Shown piece after piece: positions 9,626-20,353 of a DNA stretch of 64,000 bases (positions are counted from its first letter, which is position 1; each line of letters opens with the position of its first letter). Under the pieces are notes generated by a model. That model had not been told where the DNA came from. It made no database searches and was given only the letters and a program-made list of their open reading frames with translations. The stretch is from NCBI GenBank assembly GCA_031271805.1, contig JAISUX010000091.1:1-64000 (forward strand), written 5' to 3'. Origin of the DNA: Tannerella sp. GTDB lineage: Bacteria > Bacteroidota > Bacteroidia > Bacteroidales > Tannerellaceae. Position numbers and translations under genes: made by a program.

Positions 9626-10885
9626 ATGGAACTGAAAAGAGTTGTAGTAACAGGTCTTGGGGCAGTAACACCGTTGGGCAATACCGTCGCCGATACATGG
9701 CAAGCGTTGGTCAAAGGTGTTAGCGGCGCCGCGCCTGTTACTCGCTTTGACGCCTCTAAGTTCAAGACGCAATTCGCTTGTGAAGTCAAGAATTTCGACC
9801 CTCTGAACTATTTTTCGGACAAAAAGGAAGCCCGCAAGTGCGATCTTTATACGCAATATGCTATGGCATCGACACAGGAGGCCATCTCCGATGCGGCTAT
9901 CGACCTTGAGAAAGTCAATAAAGACCGTGCGGGTGTGATTTTTGCATCCGGTATAGGCGGTATAATTTCGTTCCAGGACGAAGTGTTGGCATACGATCCG
10001 GAACGAGGCCCGCGCTTCAACCCGTTTTTTATTACGAAAATCATTTCCGACATCTCAGCCGGCTTGATTTCGATGAAATACGGCTTTCGCGGCCCTAATT
10101 TCGCGACTGTTTCGGCTTGCGCTTCATCTACCAACGCTATTATCGACGCCTACAATTATATCCGTTTAGGAAAGGCCGACATGATAGTCACCGGTGGTTC
10201 GGAAGCCCCGATCTCGATAGTCGGAATAGGCGGTTTTAATGCTATGAACGCCCTTTCGACACGTAACGATTCGCCGGAGACGGCCTCGAGGCCATTCAGC
10301 GGAAGTCGCGACGGCTTCGTCATCGGAGAAGGCGGTGCATGCATCATCTTGGAAGAAATGAAGCACGCCATCGACCGCGGTGCGCATATCTACGGCGAAA
10401 TAGCGGGTGCGGGTTTGTCGGCCGACGCTTACCATCTTACCGCCTCGCATCCCGAAGGACTGGGCGCCATTCTCGTCATGCGCAATGCCCTTGAGGATGC
10501 GGAAATGACGCCCGAACAAATAGATTATATCAATGTTCACGGCACCTCCACACCCGTTGGCGATATCTCGGAAGTGAAGGCTATCAAGTCGGTATTCGGC
10601 AGCCACGCTTATGACATGAATATCAGCTCTACAAAGTCGATGACCGGACACATGCTTGGCGCTACCGGAGCATTAGAAGCCTTAGTGTGCATTCTGTCGG
10701 TCACTAAAGGAATTATTCCGCCGACAATCAACCATGCAGACGACGACCGCGACCCGGAAATCGACTACAATCTTAATTTCACATTCAACAAAGCCCAGGA
10801 AAGGACTGTTAATGCCGCCTTTTCCAACACTTTCGGCTTCGGCGGGCATAATGCAAGCATAATAGTCAAAAAATTTGTACCATAG
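9626..10885 (+). CDS. fabF: Beta-ketoacyl-ACP synthase II
   Basis: RRVVVTGLGAVTPLGN-like N-terminus, VSACASSTNAI, VHGTSTPVGD, KSMTGHMLGATGALE. Confidence 0.96.
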   Translation: MELKRVVVTGLGAVTPLGNTVADTWQALVKGVSGAAPVTRFDASKFKTQFACEVKNFDPLNYFSDKKEARKCDLYTQYAMASTQEAISDAAIDLEKVNKDRAGVIFASGIGGIISFQDEVLAYDPERGPRFNPFFITKIISDISAGLISMKYGFRGPNFATVSACASSTNAIIDAYNYIRLGKADMIVTGGSEAPISIVGIGGFNAMNALSTRNDSPETASRPFSGSRDGFVIGEGGACIILEEMKHAIDRGAHIYGEIAGAGLSADAYHLTASHPEGLGAILVMRNALEDAEMTPEQIDYINVHGTSTPVGDISEVKAIKSVFGSHAYDMNISSTKSMTGHMLGATGALEALVCILSVTKGIIPPTINHADDDRDPEIDYNLNFTFNKAQERTVNAAFSNTFGFGGHNASIIVKKFVP

Positions 10886-11694
10886 TGATTTTCAGTAAGT
10901 TAGCTAACAAAATAAGGATTTCCAAGAACAAACATAAAGAGCCTTATTCATCTTTATACAACATTCTCGGTTTTTATCCCGACAATGTTGACTTATACGA
11001 GCAGGCTTTCATTCACAGTTCCATTTCATCATCACTCCCCGAAGGTCAACGCTACAACAATGAACGCCTCGAATTTCTCGGCGACGCGATATTGGAGGCT
11101 ATCATTGCGGATATCGTTTATGAACACTACCCGAATAAACGGGAAGGATTTCTCACCAGTACGCGCTCAAAAATCGTGCAGCGCGACAGCATGAATACTA
11201 TTGCATTGCGCCTCGGCATTGATAAAAAAGTGACATCAATGCCATACGCCGCAGCACATCATAAATTTATGTTCGGCAACGCCCTCGAAGCATTGATCGG
11301 GGCGATATATCTTGACCAGGGATACAACGTATGCCGTAAATTCGTGAAAGAAAAGATGATAGCCAATAACATTTCGCTTGATAGAGTGGCTAACCAAGAG
11401 ATGAATTTCAAGTCCCGCCTTTTGGAATGGGGGCAGAAATCGAAACTGAATATTACGTTCGACCTGATAGGTACGTTTATCAACGAAGATAGCGCTACCG
11501 TATTCCAGACAAGCGTGTCTATCGAAGGCGCCCCGATAGCTACGGGCGTGGGAAACACCAAAAAAGAATCGCAACAACTTGCCGCCAAAACCGTTATCAA
11601 CAAGATACAAAACGATAAAAATACCCAGAAACTTATCATCAACCTCAAAAGTAAGATGGGTAACGGCGAATATATAGACACAATCAACAATTAA
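10885..11694 (+). CDS. rnc: Ribonuclease III
   Basis: NNERLEFLGDAILEAIIAD signature, C-terminal dsRBD; GTG start overlaps fabF TAG by 1 nt. Confidence 0.94.
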   Translation: MIFSKLANKIRISKNKHKEPYSSLYNILGFYPDNVDLYEQAFIHSSISSSLPEGQRYNNERLEFLGDAILEAIIADIVYEHYPNKREGFLTSTRSKIVQRDSMNTIALRLGIDKKVTSMPYAAAHHKFMFGNALEALIGAIYLDQGYNVCRKFVKEKMIANNISLDRVANQEMNFKSRLLEWGQKSKLNITFDLIGTFINEDSATVFQTSVSIEGAPIATGVGNTKKESQQLAAKTVINKIQNDKNTQKLIINLKSKMGNGEYIDTINN

Positions 11695-12701
11695 ACCCCG
11701 AAGGATATTCCCATACTTGTTCCTTGCCTGATAAGTTCATGATCTATCGGAACGAGTTTTGTTTTTCCGGCTACTTCGGCCAATTCTACCGAGGAGACGC
11801 TGTCGCCTTTGATGCAAACCATCCGTCCGAACTCTCCGCGAGCAATCAGTTCCGTTGCATGACCGCCAAGCCGCGTTGCAAGATTACGATCGAAAGGCGA
11901 TGGATTGCCGCCGCGCTGAATGTACCCCAGCACTGTGGTGCGCACCTCCAAACCCGTAGTTTCGTGTATCTCTCGTGAAATATAATCGGAGGGGTGGTCG
12001 CTTCCGGTCTGCAAACCCTCGGCAATAACGACTATTGAGTATGGTTTTCCGTTTTGCGCGCGCTCTAATATCTTTTCATTCACCTTGTCGGTATTGAAAC
12101 TGAGTTCGGGGATGAGGATGACATCCGCGCCTCCCGCCATCCCGGCGTAAAGGGCGATCCAACCGGCTTTATGTCCCATTACTTCGACCACCATCACACG
12201 TTTATGCGAACTTGCCGTCGAATGAAGTCGGTCGATAGCGTCGGTCGCTATGTCAACCGCCGTGTCGAAGCCAAAAGTCATGTCAGTGCCGAAGACGTCA
12301 TTGTCGATAGTTTTAGGCACTCCGATGACGTTCATGCCCAACTTCGACAACTTATAGGCTGTCTTTTGCGTGCCGTTTCCCCCGATACAGACAATACAGT
12401 CGAGTTTTAAATCTATATAGTTTTGCAGAATAATCTGTGGTTTGGTATTGTCGCCCGAATCAATCATTTTCTTAAACGGCTTCTCGCGCGAGGTGCCGAG
12501 AATAGTGCCGCCAAGATTCAGGATTCCGGATAATTTACGCTCGTTGAAGACCTCAATATCCTTATTCAAAAGGCCGGAAAAGCCATTATGGACACCGACA
12601 ACTTCCATGCCGTAATGCAACATAGCAGTCTTACCGACACCTCTGATAGTGGCGTTAATACCAGGACAATCCCCGCCTGAAGAAAGTATTCCTATCCTCA
12701 T
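11691..12701 (-). CDS. pfkA: ATP-dependent 6-phosphofructokinase
   Basis: MRIGILSSGGDCPGINA, GGNGTQKTAYKL, PKTIDNDVFGTDMTFGFDTA. Confidence 0.95.
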   Translation of the reverse strand: MRIGILSSGGDCPGINATIRGVGKTAMLHYGMEVVGVHNGFSGLLNKDIEVFNERKLSGILNLGGTILGTSREKPFKKMIDSGDNTKPQIILQNYIDLKLDCIVCIGGNGTQKTAYKLSKLGMNVIGVPKTIDNDVFGTDMTFGFDTAVDIATDAIDRLHSTASSHKRVMVVEVMGHKAGWIALYAGMAGGADVILIPELSFNTDKVNEKILERAQNGKPYSIVVIAEGLQTGSDHPSDYISREIHETTGLEVRTTVLGYIQRGGNPSPFDRNLATRLGGHATELIARGEFGRMVCIKGDSVSSVELAEVAGKTKLVPIDHELIRQGTSMGISFGV

Positions 12702-12716
12702 AAATATATAACCGCC

Positions 12717-12905
12717 TTATAATAAGGCAGTAAAGTCATTACTCCGCTCACAATTGCTCACGTTGTCAGAAAATTTTTCAGAAAATAAGAGTTCGGAGGA
12801 GATTTCTTTCTTCTTCTTCCTCTTAATATCAGCATTATTTCCGAAACACGGAACAGTCAATATAAGCGTTAATGCTGCTACAATTATTAATCTAATCTTA
12901 TTCAT
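12717..12905 (-). CDS. Small putative exported Lys-rich protein
   Basis: Hydrophobic signal-like N-terminus MNKIRLIIVAALTLILTVPCFG then KRKKKKE; same strand and directly upstream of pfkA. Confidence 0.35.
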   Translation of the reverse strand: MNKIRLIIVAALTLILTVPCFGNNADIKRKKKKEISSELLFSEKFSDNVSNCERSNDFTALL

Positions 12906-13051
12906 ATCCGATAACTTTTACCTCATCTTTACAAACTACAAAGATAAACGATAAATAAGAATTTGCAAAGAAATTTTTCCGACTTTTTGCCTTTTTGATT
13001 ATTATTCGCTATATTTGCGGTATTTTTAATAATTTTTTAATATAAATACTT

Positions 13052-14572
13052 GTGAATATGGATTTATTAACCAAAATAATATCCCCAATTTTCGCAGCGA
13101 GAGCGCAGAAAATAGGATTGTATGCGAGACAGACTGCCATGCTTCAGGAAAAACAGTTTGTCCGGCTGATGCGAAGGGCTAAAGATACGGAATGGGGAAA
13201 ACGATACGGATATTCCGACCTCAAGGACTATGCGACATACAGCCGCCGCGTCCCCGTATCGGCCTACGAAGACTTGCAGCCTTTCATCCGGCGAATGATT
13301 GACGGTGAGAAAGATGTCCTGTGGCCTTCCGTTGTGCGGTGGTATGCCAAGAGTAGCGGCACCACCAACGATCGCAGCAAATATATCCCCGTCACGAGCG
13401 AGATACTTCACGACTGTCATTATCGTGGCGGATTCGATTCCGTGGCGCTCTATCTTCGCAATAATCCTCAGTCGCGGTTCTTCTCGAAGAAAGGGCTGAT
13501 ATTAGGCGGCAGCCACAGCCCGTTGGCGCTCAATGCCAAAGCGCATTGCGGAGATCTTTCAGCCGTTTTGTTGCAAAACCTGAACCCGCTTGTCAACATG
13601 ATTCGCGTTCCGGACAAGAAAATTATTCTGATGGACGAATGGGAAGCTAAAATCGAGGCGATAGTTGAGGCGACCCGGAATGAGGACGTGGTAAGCCTGT
13701 CGGGAATACCTTCGTGGATGCTCGTACTGATAAAGGCTGTGTTGAAAAAAAGCGGCAAGGAAACGCTTGACCAGATATGGCCTAACTTGGAGGTTTTCTT
13801 TCACGGCGGCGTCGGATTCGAACCCTACCGCAGCCAGTACGAACGGCTAATACCGTCGGAAAAGATGCACTACATGGAGACTTACAATGCCTCGGAGGGG
13901 TTCTTCGGGCTTCAGGATGACCCTGCCGACCACAGCATGTTGCTGATGCTTGATTATGGGATATTCTACGAATTTATCCCCTTGGACGAACTGTCAAATT
14001 CGGACAATCCGACATCCCTCCCGCTCGAAGATGTAAAGACCGGCGTCAATTATGCCATGCTGATATCGACCGTGGGAGGACTTTGGCGATACCTTATCGG
14101 CGATACCGTCAGGTTCACCTCCGTCTTCCCGCACAAGTTCGTCATAACCGGACGCACAAAACTGTTTATCAATGCCTTCGGCGAAGAGCTGATGGTCGAT
14201 AACGCAGAAAAAGGAATACGTAAAGCCTGCGAACAAACCGGCGCTATCGTCAATGCTTACACTGCCGCCCCGCAGATGTTGCTCGACAAAGGCAAAGGCC
14301 GTCATCAATGGATTATTGAGTTCGAACGTCGCCCGGAATCGCTCGATGAATTTGCCGCCCTGCTTGACGACGCTCTGCAACAACTTAATTCCGATTACGA
14401 GGCCAAACGTTATAAAGAAATTTCGCTCGAAAGACTCGAAATCATTGCCGCACGCGAAAACCTGTTCTTTGACTGGCTCAAAAAACATAACAAACTCGGC
14501 GGCCAACACAAGGTTCCGGCTTTGTCGAACGATCGCAAAATCATTGACGAACTGATTGAAATGAATTTATAA
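13052..14572 (+). CDS. GH3 auxin-responsive promoter family protein (acyl-acid amido synthetase-like)
   Basis: YAKSSGTTNDRSKYIPVT, YNASEGFFGLQ, GLWRYLIGDTVRF motifs of the GH3 family. Confidence 0.9.
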   Translation: MNMDLLTKIISPIFAARAQKIGLYARQTAMLQEKQFVRLMRRAKDTEWGKRYGYSDLKDYATYSRRVPVSAYEDLQPFIRRMIDGEKDVLWPSVVRWYAKSSGTTNDRSKYIPVTSEILHDCHYRGGFDSVALYLRNNPQSRFFSKKGLILGGSHSPLALNAKAHCGDLSAVLLQNLNPLVNMIRVPDKKIILMDEWEAKIEAIVEATRNEDVVSLSGIPSWMLVLIKAVLKKSGKETLDQIWPNLEVFFHGGVGFEPYRSQYERLIPSEKMHYMETYNASEGFFGLQDDPADHSMLLMLDYGIFYEFIPLDELSNSDNPTSLPLEDVKTGVNYAMLISTVGGLWRYLIGDTVRFTSVFPHKFVITGRTKLFINAFGEELMVDNAEKGIRKACEQTGAIVNAYTAAPQMLLDKGKGRHQWIIEFERRPESLDEFAALLDDALQQLNSDYEAKRYKEISLERLEIIAARENLFFDWLKKHNKLGGQHKVPALSNDRKIIDELIEMNL

Positions 14573-14584
14573 AATTATATCAAC

Positions 14585-16741
14585 ATGAAAAAGTATTTTG
14601 TTTTTATTATCAGCATGTTATTTGCTGCAAACATTGTAGTTAAGGCTCAGGAGCCGACAGTAATCAGTATCACAACCGACAACACAAGCCTTATTTACCG
14701 CGTCGGCGGGAATGGGCGACTGTATCAAATCTATCTCGGTAAACGCCTGAACCACAGCGCCGACCTCGCTCATCTCGGCAATCAGGGCGAGGCTTATCTG
14801 ACACACGGCATGGAAGATTATTTCGAGCCGGCCATACACATTCTGCACAACGACGGCAACCCGTCACTACTGCTAAAGTATGTTTCGCACGAGACAAAAC
14901 AGGCGCAACAGCATGTTAATGAGACCGTTATCACTTTAAAGGACGACAAATATCCTGTTGAAGTGAAATTGCACTTCACGGCTTATGCCAAGACCGACGT
15001 CATCACGGAATACGCCGAAATTACGCATAGCGAGAAGAAGCCCGTGACGCTTTATAAATACGCTTCATCGCTGCTACATCTATCTGCTAATCAGTATTTT
15101 CTGACCGAATTTGCCGGTGATTGGGCGCATGAAGCGATGATGACCGAGACGCCTCTTGCCTTCGGCAAGAAAATACTCGATACCAAACTCGGAAGCCGAG
15201 CCGATATGTTCTGCAGTCCGTTTTTCATCGTCGCCCTGAACGGCAAAGCGCAGGAGCAAGCGGGCGATGTAGTGCTCGGAACTATCGGATGGACAGGCAA
15301 TTACCGTTTTACTTTCGAGATTGACCAATACAACAAACTGCGGCTGCTGTCGGGCATCAACCCCTACGCTTCGGAGTACGGATTGCAGCCAGGCGAGACC
15401 TTCCGCACGCCCGATTTCTACTTCACTTTCAGCTCTTCAGGCACAGGTCGGGCTTCGCGCAACTTCCATTCCTGGGCGCGCCGCTATCAACTCAAGGATG
15501 GCGACCAACCACGCCTGACGCTGCTAAACAACTGGGAAGCAACGTATTTCGATTTCAATGAAGAAAAATTGTTAACTATCATGGACGAGGCTGTGAAGTT
15601 AGGCGTCGATATGTTCCTTTTGGACGACGGCTGGTTTGGCAACAAATATCCGCGAAGCAGTGATCGCCAGGGACTTGGCGACTGGGAAGTGACGCGCGAC
15701 AAGCTGCCTAACGGCGTAGGCAAACTCGTGGAGGAAGCGGCGAAACGCAACATCAAATTCGGCATCTGGATTGAACCTGAGATGGTTAATCCCAAAAGCG
15801 AACTCTACGAGAAGCATAAAGACTGGGTTATCACGCTGCCTAACCGCGACGAGTATTATTTCCGTAACCAACTCGTACTCGACATGAGCAATCCGCAGGT
15901 TCAGGACTATGTTTTCAGTATTGTGGACAACCTGCTGACCGCGTATCCAGGCATTGCCTATTTCAAATGGGATTGCAACAGCCCGATAACGAACATCTAC
16001 TCGCCTTACCTCAAAATGAAACAGTCGCATATCTATATCGAACATGTGCGTGGGCTGTACAAGGTGCTTGAGCGCGTAAAAAACAAATACCCCAAGGTGC
16101 CGATGATGCTTTGCTCAGGAGGTGGCGGGCGCACTGATTATGAAGCGCTTAAATACTTCACCGAGTTTTGGCCGAGCGACAATACCGATGCCGTTGAACG
16201 CATCTTTATCCAGTGGGGATTCGGGTATTTTTTCCCGTCGAAAACACTCTCGGCACACGTTACGACCTGGGGCAAGCAGCCCGTCAAGTTCCGTACCGAC
16301 GTAGCGATGATGGGCAAACTCGGTTTCGACATCCGTATTCATGAACTCAAAGATGACGAACAGGTTTATTGTCGCAATGCGGTCGCCAATTATCGGCGTC
16401 TGGCTCCGGTCATCTCCGAAGGCGACCAGTATCGCCTGCAATCGCCGTACGACGGAGACCATGCAGCCGTGCTCTTTGCCGACACAAGCAAAAGCCATGC
16501 CGTACTCTTCACTTTCGACCTGCATCCGCGCTACCGCGAAAATATCCAACCGCTGAAACTAAGCGGATTACAAGCGGATAAGATGTATAAAACGGAGGAA
16601 ATCAATATGTTACCCGGTTCGCGCTCACGCTTGCAATGTCATGGCAAAACATATTCGGGCGAGTACCTTATGACTGTGGGAATCAACGTTTTCTCGTCGT
16701 CGCACACGGTAAGCCATGTGATTGAAATTAGCGAGGAATAA
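14585..16741 (+). CDS. Alpha-galactosidase (GH36)
   Basis: NNWEATYFDFNEEKLL, FLLDDGWFG, GIWIEPEMVNPKSELYEKHKDWV, YFKWDCNSPIT. Confidence 0.95.
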   Translation: MKKYFVFIISMLFAANIVVKAQEPTVISITTDNTSLIYRVGGNGRLYQIYLGKRLNHSADLAHLGNQGEAYLTHGMEDYFEPAIHILHNDGNPSLLLKYVSHETKQAQQHVNETVITLKDDKYPVEVKLHFTAYAKTDVITEYAEITHSEKKPVTLYKYASSLLHLSANQYFLTEFAGDWAHEAMMTETPLAFGKKILDTKLGSRADMFCSPFFIVALNGKAQEQAGDVVLGTIGWTGNYRFTFEIDQYNKLRLLSGINPYASEYGLQPGETFRTPDFYFTFSSSGTGRASRNFHSWARRYQLKDGDQPRLTLLNNWEATYFDFNEEKLLTIMDEAVKLGVDMFLLDDGWFGNKYPRSSDRQGLGDWEVTRDKLPNGVGKLVEEAAKRNIKFGIWIEPEMVNPKSELYEKHKDWVITLPNRDEYYFRNQLVLDMSNPQVQDYVFSIVDNLLTAYPGIAYFKWDCNSPITNIYSPYLKMKQSHIYIEHVRGLYKVLERVKNKYPKVPMMLCSGGGGRTDYEALKYFTEFWPSDNTDAVERIFIQWGFGYFFPSKTLSAHVTTWGKQPVKFRTDVAMMGKLGFDIRIHELKDDEQVYCRNAVANYRRLAPVISEGDQYRLQSPYDGDHAAVLFADTSKSHAVLFTFDLHPRYRENIQPLKLSGLQADKMYKTEEINMLPGSRSRLQCHGKTYSGEYLMTVGINVFSSSHTVSHVIEISEE

Positions 16742-16770
16742 TTTTTTCTATTATTTTAGAAAGAAATTTG

Positions 16771-16778
16771 TATCTTTG
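16771..16778 (+). promoter_or_regulatory. Bacteroidetes-type -7 element TATCTTTG upstream of the MscS-family gene
   Basis: TAnnTTTG match 18 bp upstream of the start codon; -33 not clearly assigned. Confidence 0.45.
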
Positions 16779-16795
16779 CACAAATTTTTAAGGGA

Positions 16796-18616
16796 ATGGA
16801 GAGAAAAAAAATCAAGCATTTGTTATGTGTTTTGCTGATAATCACCTCACAATGTATTGCAGCACAGGAAGATACGGTTAAAGTTGCCGCCAAGACCGAT
16901 AGCGTTTTTGAGAACAATTCGGAGGCGGTTGATTTGATGCAAAAGGCTCAGACAGAGGAAGTTGCAGCGTCATTAAAAGAGTCTATCGTATTGAAGCAGT
17001 TGTCGGAAGCGTTCAACGATAAGGCGCGTCGTCAGGAGTTAGAGCGTGAGTTGAAGCAAATACGTTCCGCCGATTCTCTCCGGCAGTCGGCTATGCGCCG
17101 CCAGATTGATTCACTCAAGCGGACGTCCACAGGAGCGCCGGTAACGATTCTTCAGGACACCGTTCTGTTCATCTATACCAAGTTCGGCGCCTTCACTCCG
17201 CAGGAACGGGCTGAGCGCGCCTCTCAGAAACTGTTGCAATCCGCCAAAGAGTTTATCCTCAAGAACGATTCGCTCACTGTCATGAACAGCGGTTCGACGC
17301 ATGACATCATTTTCGACAACATCATCCTTATCTCGGTTTCCGACCTCGACGCCCTCTGGAACGACGTCCGGCGCGAAGACCTCGCCGGCGAATATCAACG
17401 CTTGCTTCTCGCCTCAATACAGGACTACAAGGAAAGCACCTCGCTCGCCAACATCCTGAAAATGATAGGATTAAGCCTGTTGGTCGTAATAATGATTTTC
17501 ATTCTCTTTATAGCCGTCAATCATTTGTTTTTCAAGGTAATAGACCGCAAAATAATCCGCCAAAAAGGTAAATTCTTCAAAGGCATAAAAATACGCAATC
17601 TCGAAATAATAAATGCCAAGAGGCAAATCAAAGCCGTACTATTTATTTCTAAATTAGTGCGTTATGTATTATATTTCCTGTTATTGTATCTCACCCTGCC
17701 GTTGCTTTTCAGCATATTTCCTGTCACTCAACGACTTGCGCAAGACCTGTTCAGCTGGATCCTGACACCCATCAAAAGTATAATGAGAGGCTTGGTAGCC
17801 TATCTGCCTAATTTAGTGCGCATTATCATTATAATCATCATTATTAGATACATAATCAAGTTTATACGTTATTTGGCAAACGAGATTACGCAGGGCGACC
17901 TCGTTATACCTGGATTTTATCCGGACTGGGCACACGCAACCTACAATATCCTGCGTGTGCTGCTCTACATCTTCGGTCTGGTGATGATTTTCCCACTCTT
18001 GCCGCAGTCGGATTCGAGTATTTTCCAGGGTGTGTCGGTGTTTGTGGGCGTCGTTTTCTCGCTTGGTTCGACCTCCGTCATCGGCAATGTCATTGCAGGT
18101 CTTGTGATTACCTACATGCGCCCGTTCAAGATCGGCGACCGCATCAAGGTAGGGGATGTGTTCGGCGACATCATTGAGAAGACGCTTTTTGTGGTGCGCG
18201 TCAAGACGCCGAAACAGGAGATTATCACTGTTCCCAACCAGACTATTTTATCGTCTAATGTGGTGAATTACAGCACTTCCGCCAAGGACGACAACGGCGT
18301 TATCCTTTATACATCAGTCACTGTGAGTTACGATGTACCTCAACAAAAAGCTTACGATTTGCTTATCGGTGCGGCGCTCAAAACCACTCACATACTGTCC
18401 GAACCCTCGCCTTTCGTGCTTTCGCTCGAATTAGGCGACAACGCCGCCTCGTATCAGATCAATGCCTACACGCGGCATCCCGAACTGCAGTCGGCCATCT
18501 ATTCGGAACTCAACAACAACATCGCCGACGCCTTCGTCTCCGCCGGTATTGAACTGATTATCCCGCACTACCGCGCCGTCAGGGATGGTAATTCGTCAAC
18601 GTTGCCGAAAAAATGA
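16796..18616 (+). CDS. MscS-family mechanosensitive ion channel
   Basis: C-terminal VFSLGSTSVIGNVIAGLVITYMRPFKIGDRIKVGDVFGDIIEK, VPNQTILSSNVVNYS. Confidence 0.9.
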   Translation: MERKKIKHLLCVLLIITSQCIAAQEDTVKVAAKTDSVFENNSEAVDLMQKAQTEEVAASLKESIVLKQLSEAFNDKARRQELERELKQIRSADSLRQSAMRRQIDSLKRTSTGAPVTILQDTVLFIYTKFGAFTPQERAERASQKLLQSAKEFILKNDSLTVMNSGSTHDIIFDNIILISVSDLDALWNDVRREDLAGEYQRLLLASIQDYKESTSLANILKMIGLSLLVVIMIFILFIAVNHLFFKVIDRKIIRQKGKFFKGIKIRNLEIINAKRQIKAVLFISKLVRYVLYFLLLYLTLPLLFSIFPVTQRLAQDLFSWILTPIKSIMRGLVAYLPNLVRIIIIIIIIRYIIKFIRYLANEITQGDLVIPGFYPDWAHATYNILRVLLYIFGLVMIFPLLPQSDSSIFQGVSVFVGVVFSLGSTSVIGNVIAGLVITYMRPFKIGDRIKVGDVFGDIIEKTLFVVRVKTPKQEIITVPNQTILSSNVVNYSTSAKDDNGVILYTSVTVSYDVPQQKAYDLLIGAALKTTHILSEPSPFVLSLELGDNAASYQINAYTRHPELQSAIYSELNNNIADAFVSAGIELIIPHYRAVRDGNSSTLPKK

Positions 18617-18701
18617 TGCAATTTTTGCGTAAAATATTACAAAAATATTGATTTATCGGAAATTTTGATTACTTTTGTCGCGGATTAAAAAAATAACAAA
18701 C

Positions 18702-20270
18702 ATGAAGAGAGTATTTTGTTTCGTATGTATAGCATTAAGTTTGGCGGCTTATCTCGGAGCACAGCAGCAGCTATCCGAAGAAATCGCCTATAAGATTAAA
18801 AATGAGGCGTTTGCAAATTCAAAAATGGAAGAAACGGCTCAGTGGTTCACCGATTTCTTAGGGCCTCGTCTTGCCTCGTCCAAAAACGGGTTGAGAGCGG
18901 AAGAGCTTGTAAAAGAGAAGTTTGCAGCGATGGGATTAAGCAATGCCCGCCGCGAGTTTGCCGTCAATTTTTCAAAAGGCGGATGGAATAACGAAAAGAC
19001 CTATCTTGCCATGACGGAGCCGTATTACACGGTGTTCACCGGTACCCCGCGCGCCTGGACGGGAAGCACGCCGGGATTGGTTAAGGGCGAAGCCGTGTAT
19101 GTCAATATTCAGAACGAAGCCGATATTGACAAATACAGGGGCAAACTCGGAGGCAAGATTGTTGTCATGCCCGAAACGCAGACTTATCAAATCAGTTTCG
19201 AGCCGTTAGCGTCGCGCTTGACCGACGAAGATCTCAAGCAGTTGGACGCCGACCCGCGCGGCGGAGCTATTGGCGCTCGTAACCGCCAGATGATGAATTT
19301 CAATATGTCGCCCTACCTGCTTCGCGATCAAATCGCAAAGTTGATGGCGGACGAGAAGCCACTCGCGGTGCTCAACGGCAGCGGCACGTTCAATGTCCCG
19401 ATGTCGAACGGCGCCCAATATACCGCAGGCGACCCCGAACCGACGCCCGAAATCAATATCCCGATTGAAGACCACGGACGCCTCGTAAGGCTCATCAGGA
19501 AAGACATCCCCGTAGCGCTCGAATTGGATATCAGGAACACGTTTTCGCCCGAAGATACTGTGGTTTACAATGTTATAGCCGAGATTCCCGGCGCCGACCC
19601 CAAACTCAAAAGCGAGATCGTGATGATCGGCGCCCATTTGGATTCATGGCATGGCGGGACGGGCGGCGCCGACAACGCTTCGGGCTGTATGGTAATGACG
19701 GAAGCGATGCGTATCATCAAGGCTATTGGCGTTGCACCTCGACGTACTATACGTATAGCCCTCTGGGGATGCGAAGAACAGGGACTTTACGGCTCAAGAG
19801 GCTATGCTCAAAATCTCCTCTATAACCGCACAGAAAAGAAGAAATTGCCTGATTATGAAAAGTTTACACTTTACCTTAATATGGATAACGGTTCCGGTCG
19901 CTTCCGTGGGATTTACCTCGAAGGCAATGACATGGCCGTACCGTTTTTCCGTGCATGGATGACGCCGTTCGAGTCGCTTGGATTCACGACACTTTCGCTA
20001 CGCAACACCGGAAGTACCGACCATGTGTCGTTCAATCAGCTCGGACTCCCTGCTTATCAGTTCATTCAGGATCCGCTGGAATATCGCCGTACCTACCATA
20101 CCCTGATGGATACCTACGAACGCCTCTCGCTGGGCGACCTGCAAGTTAATGCAGCGATAGTAGCGTGGTTTGCCCTAAGCGCCGCCAATGATAACGGCCG
20201 CATACCTGTCAAACCCGGCGCGCTTGAGGCGCTGCAGAACGCTCCGCAAGGTAACCGTCCGCCGAGGTAG
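18702..20270 (+). CDS. M28-family metallopeptidase (carboxypeptidase Q-like), exported
   Basis: VMIGAHLDSWHGGTGGADNASGCMVMTEAMRI, WGCEEQGLYGSRGY; signal peptide after internal Met. Confidence 0.88.
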   Translation: MKRVFCFVCIALSLAAYLGAQQQLSEEIAYKIKNEAFANSKMEETAQWFTDFLGPRLASSKNGLRAEELVKEKFAAMGLSNARREFAVNFSKGGWNNEKTYLAMTEPYYTVFTGTPRAWTGSTPGLVKGEAVYVNIQNEADIDKYRGKLGGKIVVMPETQTYQISFEPLASRLTDEDLKQLDADPRGGAIGARNRQMMNFNMSPYLLRDQIAKLMADEKPLAVLNGSGTFNVPMSNGAQYTAGDPEPTPEINIPIEDHGRLVRLIRKDIPVALELDIRNTFSPEDTVVYNVIAEIPGADPKLKSEIVMIGAHLDSWHGGTGGADNASGCMVMTEAMRIIKAIGVAPRRTIRIALWGCEEQGLYGSRGYAQNLLYNRTEKKKLPDYEKFTLYLNMDNGSGRFRGIYLEGNDMAVPFFRAWMTPFESLGFTTLSLRNTGSTDHVSFNQLGLPAYQFIQDPLEYRRTYHTLMDTYERLSLGDLQVNAAIVAWFALSAANDNGRIPVKPGALEALQNAPQGNRPPR

Positions 20271-20353
20271 TGGAATAAATTCGGATTGTGGTAGGGTAAG
20301 ACAGTAGCCGGACGGTATATTTAAATAAAAGTAATAATTAAATTATTAAGGAA

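Noticed and set aside
11691-11694. rnc/pfkA 4-bp convergent overlap
   Set aside because: Palindromic TTAA gives both stop codons; a common compact-genome arrangement.
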